DNA of 5,838 bases, taken from the NCBI GenBank assembly GCA_900754435.1, contig CAAECT010000231.1:1-5838 (forward strand), in the 5' to 3' direction. A program made the translations under genes and the position numbers. Positions 1-5,125 of the stretch are shown here, one piece after another. Under the pieces are notes generated by a model. The model did no database searches. It was given only the letters and a program-made list of their open reading frames with translations, and was not told where the DNA came from. Position 1 is the stretch's first letter; the number at the start of each line of letters is the position of its first letter. This DNA comes from an uncultured Collinsella sp. GTDB taxonomy: Bacteria; Actinomycetota; Coriobacteriia; Coriobacteriales; Coriobacteriaceae.

Positions 1-3
1 AAA

Positions 4-495
4 TTATGCCTTCGGCGTCTTCTTGCCGGCCTTGCCGAAGTGGAGCTCCTTGAGGCCCTCGACGGCAGCCTTGATGATGTTGAGGCCGTTGTCGGTACCG
101 AGGGACTTGGACAGGACGTTCTTGATGCCAGCAAGCTCAAAGAGGGGACGCACAGCGCCGCCGGCGATAACGCCGGTACCCTCGACAGCGGGCTTGATGA
201 TGATGCGGCCGGCACCAAAGTGGCCGAGAACCTCGTGCGGGATGGTGCCCTGCTCGGTCACCGGCACGTGGAACATGTTCTTCTTGGCATCGAGAGACGC
301 CTTGGAGATGGCCAGGGGCACCTCAGCGGACTTGCCCATGCCAACGCCGACGTTGCCCTTGCCGTCGCCAACGACGACGAGAGCGACGAGGCTCATGCGA
401 CGACCACCCTTGACGGTCTTCGACACGCGGTTGATGTATACGACGCGCTCCTCGAACTCGGAGGCCTCGCGCTGCTGCTTCTGATTACGAGCCAT
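4..495 (-). CDS. rpsE: 30S ribosomal protein S5
   Basis: Complete 163-residue small-subunit protein S5, which sits near the mRNA entry and the 16S helix-34 region and affects decoding fidelity. The N-terminal dsRNA-binding-like S5 domain covers about residues 15-80: the loop [10 protein letters not shown] (24-33), where spectinomycin-resistance changes map in other bacteria, is followed by [20 protein letters not shown] (41-60). The C-terminal domain shows [12 protein letters not shown] (106-117) and SLGTDNGLN (131-139). The family is usually about 160-170 residues, so this is full length. The ATG at 493-495 is preceded by AGGAGG about ten bases upstream, and that site overlaps the TAG stop of rplR, so translation is probably coupled; the gap is 14 bases. 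The stop is TAA at 4-6. It is the last spc gene in view; rpmD, rplO and secY would be expected beyond the left edge. The spectinomycin loop looks wild type. Confidence 0.98.
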   Translation of the reverse strand: MARNQKQQREASEFEERVVYINRVSKTVKGGRRMSLVALVVVGDGKGNVGVGMGKSAEVPLAISKASLDAKKNMFHVPVTEQGTIPHEVLGHFGAGRIIIKPAVEGTGVIAGGAVRPLFELAGIKNVLSKSLGTDNGLNIIKAAVEGLKELHFGKAGKKTPKA

Positions 496-509
496 GTGCT
501 ACATACCTC

Positions 510-878
510 CTAGAACTCGAGACCGGCGGCACGAGCACCGTCGGCGAGGGCCTTGACGCGGCCATGGTAGATACGGCCACCGCGATCGAAGGCGACCTTG
601 GTGATGCCGGCCTCGATGGCGCGCTTGCCAACGAGCTGACCGACCTTCTCCGCAGCCTCCTTGTTCGAGGTGTGGGTGCCCTTGAACTCGGCCTCGAGGG
701 TCGAGGCAGAGACGAGCGTCAGGCTGGAGCCCTTGCTGTCGTCGATGATCTGGGCATAGATGTTGGCGTTAGTACGGGTCACGCGAAGACGCGGACGCTC
801 GGAGGTACCCGAGACCTTGCCGCGAACACGACGCTGACGACGCTTGAGGCCTTCCAGCTTCGCCTTATGCTTGTTCAT
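510..878 (-). CDS. rplR: 50S ribosomal protein L18
   Basis: Complete 122-residue L18, which with L5 binds 5S rRNA and anchors it in the central protuberance of the 50S subunit. The basic N-terminus ([19 protein letters not shown], 13-31) is the arginine-rich 5S-binding extension. NIYAQIIDD (39-47) and the very conserved C-terminal block [20 protein letters not shown] (97-116) identify the family, and the length is normal. The ATG at 876-878 follows a TAGGAG ribosome binding site. It lies 75 bases downstream of rplF and 14 bases upstream of rpsE, in the usual spc order L6-L18-S5. The stop is TAG. Confidence 0.98.
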   Translation of the reverse strand: MNKHKAKLEGLKRRQRRVRGKVSGTSERPRLRVTRTNANIYAQIIDDSKGSSLTLVSASTLEAEFKGTHTSNKEAAEKVGQLVGKRAIEAGITKVAFDRGGRIYHGRVKALADGARAAGLEF

Positions 879-906
879 ACGTAAACTCCTAAAAAGGTTG
901 ATCTTG

Positions 907-928
907 CCAGCACCTGACGGGGTGCTGG
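907..928 (-). other. Intercistronic hairpin in the rplF-rplR gap
   Basis: A perfect 8-bp inverted repeat, CCAGCACC (907-914) and GGTGCTGG (921-928) with a 6-base loop, sits in the 75-base gap between rplF and rplR. On the transcript strand the T-tract lies about 10 bases beyond the stem rather than next to it, so this is not a classic intrinsic terminator. Transcription must continue into rplR and rpsE, which have no obvious promoter of their own here. A role in RNA stability, processing or partial attenuation is possible but unproven. Confidence 0.55.
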
Positions 929-953
929 TCTTATGCGAGTGAGTCGGTTACGA

Positions 954-1490
954 CTACTTGGCGGCCTTACCCAGCTTGCGGCGGATGTGCTCGCCAACGT
1001 AGTGGATACCCTTGCCCTTGTAAGGCTCGGGAGGACGATGGCCGCGGATCTCAGCGGCGATCTGACCGACCTGCTGCTTGTTGATACCCTTGACGTTCAC
1101 GTGGGTGTTGTCGGGAACCTCGAAGGTGATGCCCTCGGGAGCCTCGACGATCACGGGGTGCGAGAAGCCCAGGGAGAACTCGAGGTTCTTGCCCTTCTGC
1201 TGCACGCGGTAACCGACGCCGGCGAGCTCGAGCTTCTTCTCGAAGCCCTCGGAAACGCCAACAACCATGTTGTGGATGAGGGCGCGGGTGAGGCCGTGGC
1301 GGGCACGGGTCTCACGCTCGTCGTCGGGACGGGAAACGGTGAGGACGTTGTCCTCGACGTTGATAGCGAGCTTCTCAAAGACATCGAGCTCGAGCTGGCC
1401 CTTGGGGCCCTTGACGACAACGTTGTTGCCGTTGACTGCCACTTCGACTCCGGCGGGAATCTGGACAGGCTTATTACCGATACGAGACAC
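954..1490 (-). CDS. rplF: 50S ribosomal protein L6
   Basis: Complete 178-residue L6, a 23S rRNA-binding protein near the base of the L7/L12 stalk and the GTPase centre. It has the duplicated L6 fold: N-terminal [12 protein letters not shown] (1-12) and [10 protein letters not shown] (24-33), then the second domain with [10 protein letters not shown] (88-97). The C-terminal signature [10 protein letters not shown] (153-162) and a basic tail follow. The length is typical. The start is GTG at 1488-1490, supported by an AAAGGAG site six bases upstream and by alignment of the MSRIG N-terminus with the family. It lies 33 bases downstream of rpsH. The stop is TAG. Confidence 0.98.
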   Translation of the reverse strand: MSRIGNKPVQIPAGVEVAVNGNNVVVKGPKGQLELDVFEKLAINVEDNVLTVSRPDDERETRARHGLTRALIHNMVVGVSEGFEKKLELAGVGYRVQQKGKNLEFSLGFSHPVIVEAPEGITFEVPDNTHVNVKGINKQQVGQIAAEIRGHRPPEPYKGKGIHYVGEHIRRKLGKAAK

Positions 1491-1523
1491 GGTGATCTCC
1501 TTTCCTTCTACCTACCGAGCGAA

Positions 1524-1922
1524 TTACCAGACGTAAGCGATGATCTCGCCGCCGACGTTGTGCTTGCGAGCATCGCGGTCGGTCATGACGCCATGGCTGG
1601 TGGAAATAATGGCGGTACCAAGGCCACCGCGGACGCGGGGCATGTCGGCAACGCCGGTGTACTTACGCAGGCCCGGCTTGGAAATGCGGCGGATGCCGTT
1701 GATGACCTTAGCCTTCTTGGGACCATACTTAAGCGTGATGTGCAGAGTCTTCTGGGGAACGGTGTCCTCGACATCGTAGCCCTCGATGTAGCCCTCCTCG
1801 TGCAGAACACGAGCGATCTCGACGAGCTTCTTGCTGCTCGGCATGGAGACCGTGGCCTTGTTCACAGAGTTAGCGTTACGGATGCGCGTAAGCATATCTG
1901 CGATCGGGTCTGTAAGGTTCAT
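1524..1922 (-). CDS. rpsH: 30S ribosomal protein S8
   Basis: Complete 132-residue S8, a primary 16S rRNA-binding protein of the central domain and, in Escherichia coli, the translational repressor of the spc operon. The N-terminus [17 protein letters not shown] is classical. RRISKPGLR (78-86) and the C-terminal signature [20 protein letters not shown] (107-126) contain the conserved RNA-contacting residues. The ATG at 1920-1922 has an AAGGAG site about seven bases upstream, and the stop is TAA. It is separated from rpsN by an unusually long 119 bases. Whether it autoregulates this operon is not visible here, especially since the usual rplX-rplE junction that carries the E. coli S8 target is absent. 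Confidence 0.98.
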   Translation of the reverse strand: MNLTDPIADMLTRIRNANSVNKATVSMPSSKKLVEIARVLHEEGYIEGYDVEDTVPQKTLHITLKYGPKKAKVINGIRRISKPGLRKYTGVADMPRVRGGLGTAIISTSHGVMTDRDARKHNVGGEIIAYVW

Positions 1923-2041
1923 ACAGATTCTCCTTCGTTCTTGATGAACACGTGCTCTTGGTTCTTCGCCGCCCTTAACGGCAAAGCCTTTTTAGCGCGT
2001 TTTCCCTGTTCCAAACTGATGCTTGAAACGCTGGTAGTGAC
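1923..2041 (-). other. 119-base rpsN-rpsH spacer with a hairpin
   Basis: This is the longest gap within the r-protein cluster. Read on the minus strand it holds a stem of CTTTGCCG (1986-1979) with CGGCGAAG (1971-1964), eight pairs including one G-U, around a 7-base loop. The rpsH ribosome binding site follows about 30 bases later. I see no convincing internal promoter and no reading frame. On the plus strand the same stem is followed by TTTTT at 1989-1993, which superficially resembles an antisense terminator, but there the stem contains a C-A mismatch. Confidence 0.4.
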
Positions 2042-2227
2042 TTACCAGCTGGCCTTCTTAACGCCGGGAAGCTCGCCCTTGAGTGCAAGCTCGCGGAAGC
2101 AGACACGGCACAGGCCGAACTTGCGGTACACAGAGTGCGGACGGCCGCAGCGCTGGCAGCGCGTGTACTCACGAGTAGAGAACTTCTGCTTGCGATTGCA
2201 CTTGACGATCATCGATGTCTTAGCCAC
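2042..2227 (-). CDS. rpsZ: 30S ribosomal protein S14, zinc-binding type Z
   Basis: Complete 61-residue short form of S14, a protein of the 30S head. It carries the zinc ribbon C24-x2-C27 and C40-x2-C43 (CQRC and CRVC), which defines the zinc-dependent C+ form as opposed to the longer zinc-free (C-) form. That form is often induced in zinc limitation where both exist. [10 protein letters not shown] at the N-terminus and LPGVKKASW at the C-terminus are typical for actinobacteria and Firmicutes. The start is GTG at 2225-2227, with a strong GAGGAGG site six bases upstream. It sits between rplE and rpsH, the normal spc position. It is commonly annotated either rpsN or rpsZ. The stop is TAA. Confidence 0.97.
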   Translation of the reverse strand: MAKTSMIVKCNRKQKFSTREYTRCQRCGRPHSVYRKFGLCRVCFRELALKGELPGVKKASW

Positions 2228-2256
2228 TTATATCCTCCTCACATAGAGTATTGTTC

Positions 2257-2298
2257 GCCCCAAGCGCCGCCCCCTTGTGGGAACGGCGCTTATAGGGC
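2257..2298 (-). other. Intercistronic hairpin in the rplE-rpsZ gap
   Basis: An inverted repeat, AAGCGCCG (2262-2269) and CGGCGCTT (2284-2291), forms a perfect 8-bp stem. It extends through short asymmetric bulges to GCCC (2257-2260) and GGGC (2295-2298). It lies in the 79-base gap immediately after the rplE stop. No T-tract follows in the direction of transcription, so it is unlikely to be a terminator. It could protect the upstream message end or be a regulatory or processing site. Confidence 0.5.
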
Positions 2299-2306
2299 AG
2301 GTGAAC

Positions 2307-2864
2307 CTATTTCTTGAACGGGAAACCGAAGGCGTCCAGAAGGGCCTTGGCCTCCTCATCGGTATTGGCGGTGGTCACGAAAGTGATGTCCATACCGCGC
2401 TGGTGATCGACGGAGTCGAAGTCGATCTCGGGGAAGATGAGCTGCTCGGTGACGCCCATGGAGAAGTTACCACGGCCGTCGAAGCTCTTGGCAGAGATGC
2501 CGCGGAAGTCGCGGATACGGGGGATCGCGACGGAGGTCAGACGATCGAAGAACTCCCACATACGGTCGCCACGCAGGGTAACCTTGCAGCCGATCGGCAT
2601 ACCAGCGCGCAGGCGGAAGGTAGCGATGGACTTGCGGGCACGGGTGATCATCGGCTGCTGGCCGGTGATGGCGCGCAGGTCGCGCACGGCACCGTCGATG
2701 GCCTTGGAATCGGTAGCGGCCTCGCCGACACCCATGTTCACGACGATCTTCTCAAACTTGGGGATCATCATGACGTTCTCGTACTGGAACTTGTCCTGAA
2801 GCTGCTGCTTGACCTCGTTGTTGTACTTGGTCTTCAGACGCGGCACATACTTCTCTTCTGCCAT
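2307..2864 (-). CDS. rplE: 50S ribosomal protein L5
   Basis: Complete 185-residue L5, which binds 5S rRNA in the central protuberance and contacts P-site tRNA. Family signatures in order are [11 protein letters not shown] (39-49), [19 protein letters not shown] (68-86), [12 protein letters not shown] (88-99), RDFRG (118-122), [16 protein letters not shown] (132-147) and the C-terminal GFPFKK. The length is normal. The ATG at 2862-2864 is preceded by AGAAGGAG, seven bases away, and the stop is TAG. It is the first gene of the r-protein block in this window. Normally rplX would end just upstream, but here a 311-base non-coding stretch and then an unrelated gene are found, so L5 appears to be promoter-proximal in this organism. 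Confidence 0.98.
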   Translation of the reverse strand: MAEEKYVPRLKTKYNNEVKQQLQDKFQYENVMMIPKFEKIVVNMGVGEAATDSKAIDGAVRDLRAITGQQPMITRARKSIATFRLRAGMPIGCKVTLRGDRMWEFFDRLTSVAIPRIRDFRGISAKSFDGRGNFSMGVTEQLIFPEIDFDSVDHQRGMDITFVTTANTDEEAKALLDAFGFPFKK

Positions 2865-2995
2865 TGTTCACTCCTTCTTGGGGTTTTAAGCACGGGGCGT
2901 GGCCACGATGGGTTGTCCTCGTGCCTCCTGGCTGCATCCGCGCCGCTCATGGCATTTTGCGGTTTGGACTCGACGCAGCAGGAGCCGACAAAACA
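2865..2995 (-). promoter_or_regulatory. Structured 5' leader upstream of rplE
   Basis: Non-coding stretch between the proposed transcription start and rplE. None of its three minus-strand frames resembles the L24 C-terminus. Two potential hairpins are visible. One pairs 2975-2984 (GCAGCAGGAG on plus) with 2925-2935 through ten pairs and a single bulged base. The other pairs 2890-2894 with 2920-2924 and encloses the palindrome CGTGGCCACG (2898-2907). The second ends about 14 bases before the AAGGAG ribosome binding site at 2871-2876. Autogenous control by an encoded r-protein is a reasonable hypothesis, but I cannot match a known r-protein leader. Confidence 0.35.
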
Positions 2996-3001
2996 ATCGG
3001 T

Positions 3002-3030
3002 ACTATACGCGCATCGGGAGCGTATTTCCA
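3002..3030 (-). promoter_or_regulatory. Candidate promoter for the rplE-rpsE operon
   Basis: On the minus strand, TATAGT (3007-3002, five of six matches to the sigma-70/SigA -10) is spaced exactly 17 bases from TGGAAA (3030-3025, four of six matches to TTGACA). It lies in the only non-coding gap that could supply a promoter for the r-protein genes once their usual upstream partners are missing. The predicted start near 2995 gives a leader of about 130 bases. A short consensus match alone is weak evidence; the position is the stronger argument. Confidence 0.4.
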
Positions 3031-3049
3031 GAAAAACCTCGTCTGCCTG

Positions 3050-3065
3050 CACAACTCCACAACTC
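3050..3065. repeat. Tandem duplication of an 8-mer
   Basis: CACAACTC occurs twice in immediate succession (3050-3057 and 3058-3065), just upstream of the candidate rplE promoter. Two copies of eight bases can arise by chance slippage or be a small target-site-like duplication. No function is implied. Confidence 0.5.
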
Positions 3066-3077
3066 CCCCGCACAAAT

Positions 3078-3173
3078 GGATCCCAAAAAGCAGTTGCGGT
3101 GAAATAGGGACTGTTTGGCGGCCTAACAGGCTTAAACAGTCCGTATTTCACCGCAACTTATTGGTGGGGATCC
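3078..3173. repeat. 96-bp palindromic element with a 25-bp near-perfect inverted repeat
   Basis: The inner arms at 3092-3116 and 3134-3158 match as inverted repeats at 24 of 25 positions (the mismatch is the 3107/3143 pair). Inside them a small secondary stem, GCCT (3121-3124) with AGGC (3128-3131), tips the structure. Outside them a second pair of arms, GGATCCC (3078-3084) and GGGATCC (3167-3173), extends the palindrome to 96 bases. It has no coding capacity. Such length and symmetry exceed what an ordinary terminator needs and suggest a REP- or MITE-like dispersed palindrome, but copy number cannot be judged from one window. It sits at the boundary between the r-protein block and the molybdenum-hydroxylase accessory genes. 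Confidence 0.7.
3085..3158 (-). terminator. Probable intrinsic terminator of the yqeB-xdhC operon
   Basis: Read on the minus strand, the 25-bp stem begins 17 bases after the xdhC stop. Its 3' arm is followed, after two bases, by TTTTT (3089-3085). The stem is much longer and less GC-concentrated than a typical terminator and the T-tract is short, so termination may be a secondary property of a repeat element. It would separate xdhC transcription from the rplE promoter just downstream. Confidence 0.45.
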
Positions 3174-3175
3174 GA

Positions 3176-4219
3176 TTAGCGCTTGCGGGGGACGAGTTTG
3201 GTGCGGCGCAGGTGGATCATCTCGGCGGCGATGGAGATGGCGATCTCCTTGGGGTCCTCGGCCTCGATGGCAACGCCGATCGGAAGGTGCAGCTCGTCGA
3301 TCTGGTCCTGCGTAAAACCTTCCTGCTCCAGGCGGGCACGCACAAAGGCCGTCTTGCGGCGCGAACCCAGACAGCCCAGATAGGCAGGCTTGGCACGCAT
3401 GGCCTGAATCACCACGTCGATATCGGACTTGTGCCCCGCCGTGGCGACGACCACCAAGTCGCGCGGACCGATGGGACACAGCTCGCTCAGGTTCTTGTAA
3501 TCGACCAGGCGACGATCGTAGACACCGGGCACCCATTCGGGCGTCAACGTGCCGGGGCGGTCATCGCAGGCCACGACGGCAAAGCCCGCCGCCGTGAGCA
3601 CGCGCGCCGTCGCGGCGCCCACGTGTCCGCAGCCAAAGATGTAGGTCAGGCCCTCGGGGCAGAGCGTCTCGATGTGCGCCGCGGGAATCTCAGAGGCAGC
3701 GTTGGTGTAGGTGACGTTACTCCCCTCCTCCACCAGTGAAAGCCCGGGGCAGCCCGCAATGGTATGGCGCGATGCCTCGCCATGGCACTCGGCCACATCG
3801 CCCTCGAGCGCGCTCGCGATAAACGGCTCAAAGTCGATGACGAAGTCGCCGATGCGCCGATAGACCAAGACGTCGGCAATTTCCTGGAACAACGGTGCCT
3901 GGGTCGCATCCAGATGCAGATAGCACAGGCAAATGGCTCCGCCGCAGATCATGCCGGTATCGGAGTTCTCGCCGCCCATGGTGTAGCGGACCAGACGCGA
4001 CTGTCCCGCGCTCAGGAGTTCGCGCGCCTCATCCAGCGCAAAGAGCTCAATCTTGCCGCCGCCGATAGTGCCCGCCTGGCTGCCGTCGGCAAAGACGGCC
4101 ATCCAGGCGCCCACGCCGCGCGGCGACGACCCCGCCGTGCCGGCCACGACCACGAGCTCGCACGTCTCGCCAGCACGCAGGGCGGCAAGCGCCGCATTCA
4201 CAACATCGAGCTTTTCCAT
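3176..4219 (-). CDS. XdhC/CoxI-family molybdenum-hydroxylase maturation protein
   Basis: Complete 347-residue protein of the XdhC/CoxI family, which binds molybdenum cofactor, keeps it in its sulfurated (or selenated) form and delivers it to xanthine-dehydrogenase-type hydroxylases in the cytoplasm. The N-terminal XdhC domain shows GSSPR (30-34), GTIGGGKIE (50-58) and the cysteine motif MICGG (90-94). The C-terminal XdhC Rossmann domain shows IFGCGHVG (194-201), the acidic pair D219-D220 closing the nucleotide fold, YLGCLGSRRK (280-289) and LPIGVAIEAEDPKEIAISIA (312-331). The two-domain length is normal for the clostridial and actinobacterial form. The ATG at 4217-4219 has an AGAAGG site that overlaps the stop of yqeB nine bases upstream, indicating a coupled operon. 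The yqeB and yqeC neighbours point to a selenium-dependent enzyme rather than plain XDH. The catalytic subunits are not in the window. I give no symbol because xdhC is used for several paralogues. Confidence 0.92.
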   Translation of the reverse strand: MEKLDVVNAALAALRAGETCELVVVAGTAGSSPRGVGAWMAVFADGSQAGTIGGGKIELFALDEARELLSAGQSRLVRYTMGGENSDTGMICGGAICLCYLHLDATQAPLFQEIADVLVYRRIGDFVIDFEPFIASALEGDVAECHGEASRHTIAGCPGLSLVEEGSNVTYTNAASEIPAAHIETLCPEGLTYIFGCGHVGAATARVLTAAGFAVVACDDRPGTLTPEWVPGVYDRRLVDYKNLSELCPIGPRDLVVVATAGHKSDIDVVIQAMRAKPAYLGCLGSRRKTAFVRARLEQEGFTQDQIDELHLPIGVAIEAEDPKEIAISIAAEMIHLRRTKLVPRKR

Positions 4220-4228
4220 TGCCGCCTT

Positions 4229-5023
4229 CTATCCTCTAAAGATATCGGTGAGCATAGCGAGTGCCTCGAGCACGCCGCCGCCGACCGACGTCGCCTTGTC
4301 CGAAATGTAGTTGATATAGCTGGCATCGCCGCGCGGATCGACATCGGCGCATTTAAAGCCCTCGGTCACCTGCACGCCGTTCGCCAAAAGCCCGCGCAGA
4401 CAGCCATCGATCTGCGTGCGCATGGGCGTATCGCCCGCGTAGCCAATCACGTCTCCGGCGCGCACGATGTCGCCGATTGCGCGGTCGGACCGAAACACGC
4501 CGGCGGCGGGGCTGTGGATAACACGCTCTTTGCCATAGCCAGCGATAATGCCCGGCACGCCCGTGTTGGGCTGGGGTGAACCTTGGGTAATGACACGGCC
4601 CAGGAAATGCCCGCGCATGGTCTCGACCACGGCGTCGCAATCGACCGGCGCGGTAAAGCCCGGCCCCACGGCGATGACGGTAGGCGCCATGTCGCGCGTG
4701 GTGCCCAGGTTGCGCTTGGCCAGAATCGCGTCGACCACAGCCGCGGGTTTAAGCTCATCGAGCATCTTGGCCTGGGGGTCCACCACAACGGCGACGTCTC
4801 CAGCCTCGGTAATCGCAAGCGCCTCAGCCGGCGTCTGCGCCAAGCGAGCGCGAATGCCTTCGACCTCGACCTCGCCCAGGCGAATGGCCTCGCAAAAACT
4901 GATTGTACGGCGGATGCACGTGGGAACCGCGATATCGGCCATAACGACCGACACGCCGGCGCGAACCAAGCGAGCGGCGACGCCCGTGGCGATATCGCCA
5001 GCGCCGCGAACATAAACGAGCAT
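4229..5023 (-). CDS. yqeB: Selenium-dependent molybdenum hydroxylase accessory protein YqeB (EF2563 family)
   Basis: Complete 264-residue homologue of YqeB/EF2563, a cytoplasmic protein of uncertain biochemistry. It is tied by phylogenetic profile to selenium-dependent molybdenum hydroxylases and to genomes where SelD has no SelA/YbbB partner. Recognisable blocks are the N-terminal Rossmann-like VRGAGDIATGVAARL (5-19) and PTCIRRTISFCEA (34-46) with conserved C36. These are followed by VVDPQAK (80-86), VIAVGPGFTAPVDCDAVVET (116-135), GRVITQGSPQPNTGVPG (142-158) and DVDPRGD (227-233) ahead of the C-terminal SDKATSVGGGVLEA. The ATG at 5021-5023 follows a GGGAGGTG ribosome binding site. It is the first gene of a two-gene operon with the xdhC homologue and is divergent from yqeC. 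The name is secure by motif; the role in selenium or cofactor handling is inferred from the family. Confidence 0.92.
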   Translation of the reverse strand: MLVYVRGAGDIATGVAARLVRAGVSVVMADIAVPTCIRRTISFCEAIRLGEVEVEGIRARLAQTPAEALAITEAGDVAVVVDPQAKMLDELKPAAVVDAILAKRNLGTTRDMAPTVIAVGPGFTAPVDCDAVVETMRGHFLGRVITQGSPQPNTGVPGIIAGYGKERVIHSPAAGVFRSDRAIGDIVRAGDVIGYAGDTPMRTQIDGCLRGLLANGVQVTEGFKCADVDPRGDASYINYISDKATSVGGGVLEALAMLTDIFRG

Positions 5024-5055
5024 TCCCGGGGCACCTCCCTGTGCTACGGTTTGAG

Positions 5056-5085
5056 CAGAGCAAAAGCGGTTCGACCGCTACTCTG
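5056..5085. promoter_or_regulatory. Inverted repeat in the yqeB-yqeC divergent region
   Basis: AGCGGT (5065-5070) and ACCGCT (5074-5079) form a perfect 6-bp inverted repeat around TCG, flanked by a second pair, CAGAG (5056-5060) and CTCTG (5081-5085). It lies in the 102-base gap between the divergent genes, about 33 bases upstream of the yqeB start. It may be a dyad operator shared by both genes or, as RNA, a hairpin in the yqeB leader. No known regulator motif is recognised. Confidence 0.4.
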
Positions 5086-5112
5086 ATGATTATTTATTAT
5101 CACAGTATTATA
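5086..5112. promoter_or_regulatory. AT-rich divergent promoter region for yqeB and yqeC
   Basis: This 27-base stretch is strikingly AT-rich compared with the GC-rich surroundings. On the minus strand it contains a perfect TATAAT (5112-5107) that would drive yqeB and xdhC with a leader of about 75 bases. On the plus strand TATTAT occurs at 5095-5100 and 5106-5111, either of which could serve yqeC. No good -35 hexamer is visible at the right spacing in either direction, so the promoters may depend on an activator. Exact assignment is uncertain. Confidence 0.4.
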
Positions 5113-5125
5113 CGGCGGTGAACAG

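Noticed and set aside
1964..1993. Intrinsic terminator on the plus strand
   Set aside because: The stem has a C-A mismatch on that strand and nothing upstream is credibly transcribed in the plus direction. The stem pairs better on the minus strand, where no T-tract follows.
933..2246. A 437-codon plus-strand open frame opposite rplF, rpsH and rpsZ
   Set aside because: It is antisense to three unmistakable r-protein genes and its translation is low-complexity, rich in Leu, Asp, Val and Ala, as expected from GC-rich codon bias on the other strand. It has no family resemblance.
2834..3151. A 105-codon minus-strand frame from the palindrome into the start of rplE
   Set aside because: It begins inside the inverted repeat, has no good ribosome binding site, overlaps the rplE start out of frame and resembles no known family, including L24.
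3092..3158. CRISPR repeat or tRNA-like structure
   Set aside because: There is only one inverted-repeat unit with no spacer-repeat periodicity and no cloverleaf or anticodon arm.
2864..3739. A 291-codon plus-strand open frame spanning the junction
   Set aside because: Most of it is the antisense shadow of the XdhC-family gene, and the remainder crosses the palindrome. It has no recognisable domain.
3764..4579. A 271-codon plus-strand open frame opposite xdhC and yqeB
   Set aside because: It crosses two well-supported genes in antisense and its composition is that of a shadow frame.
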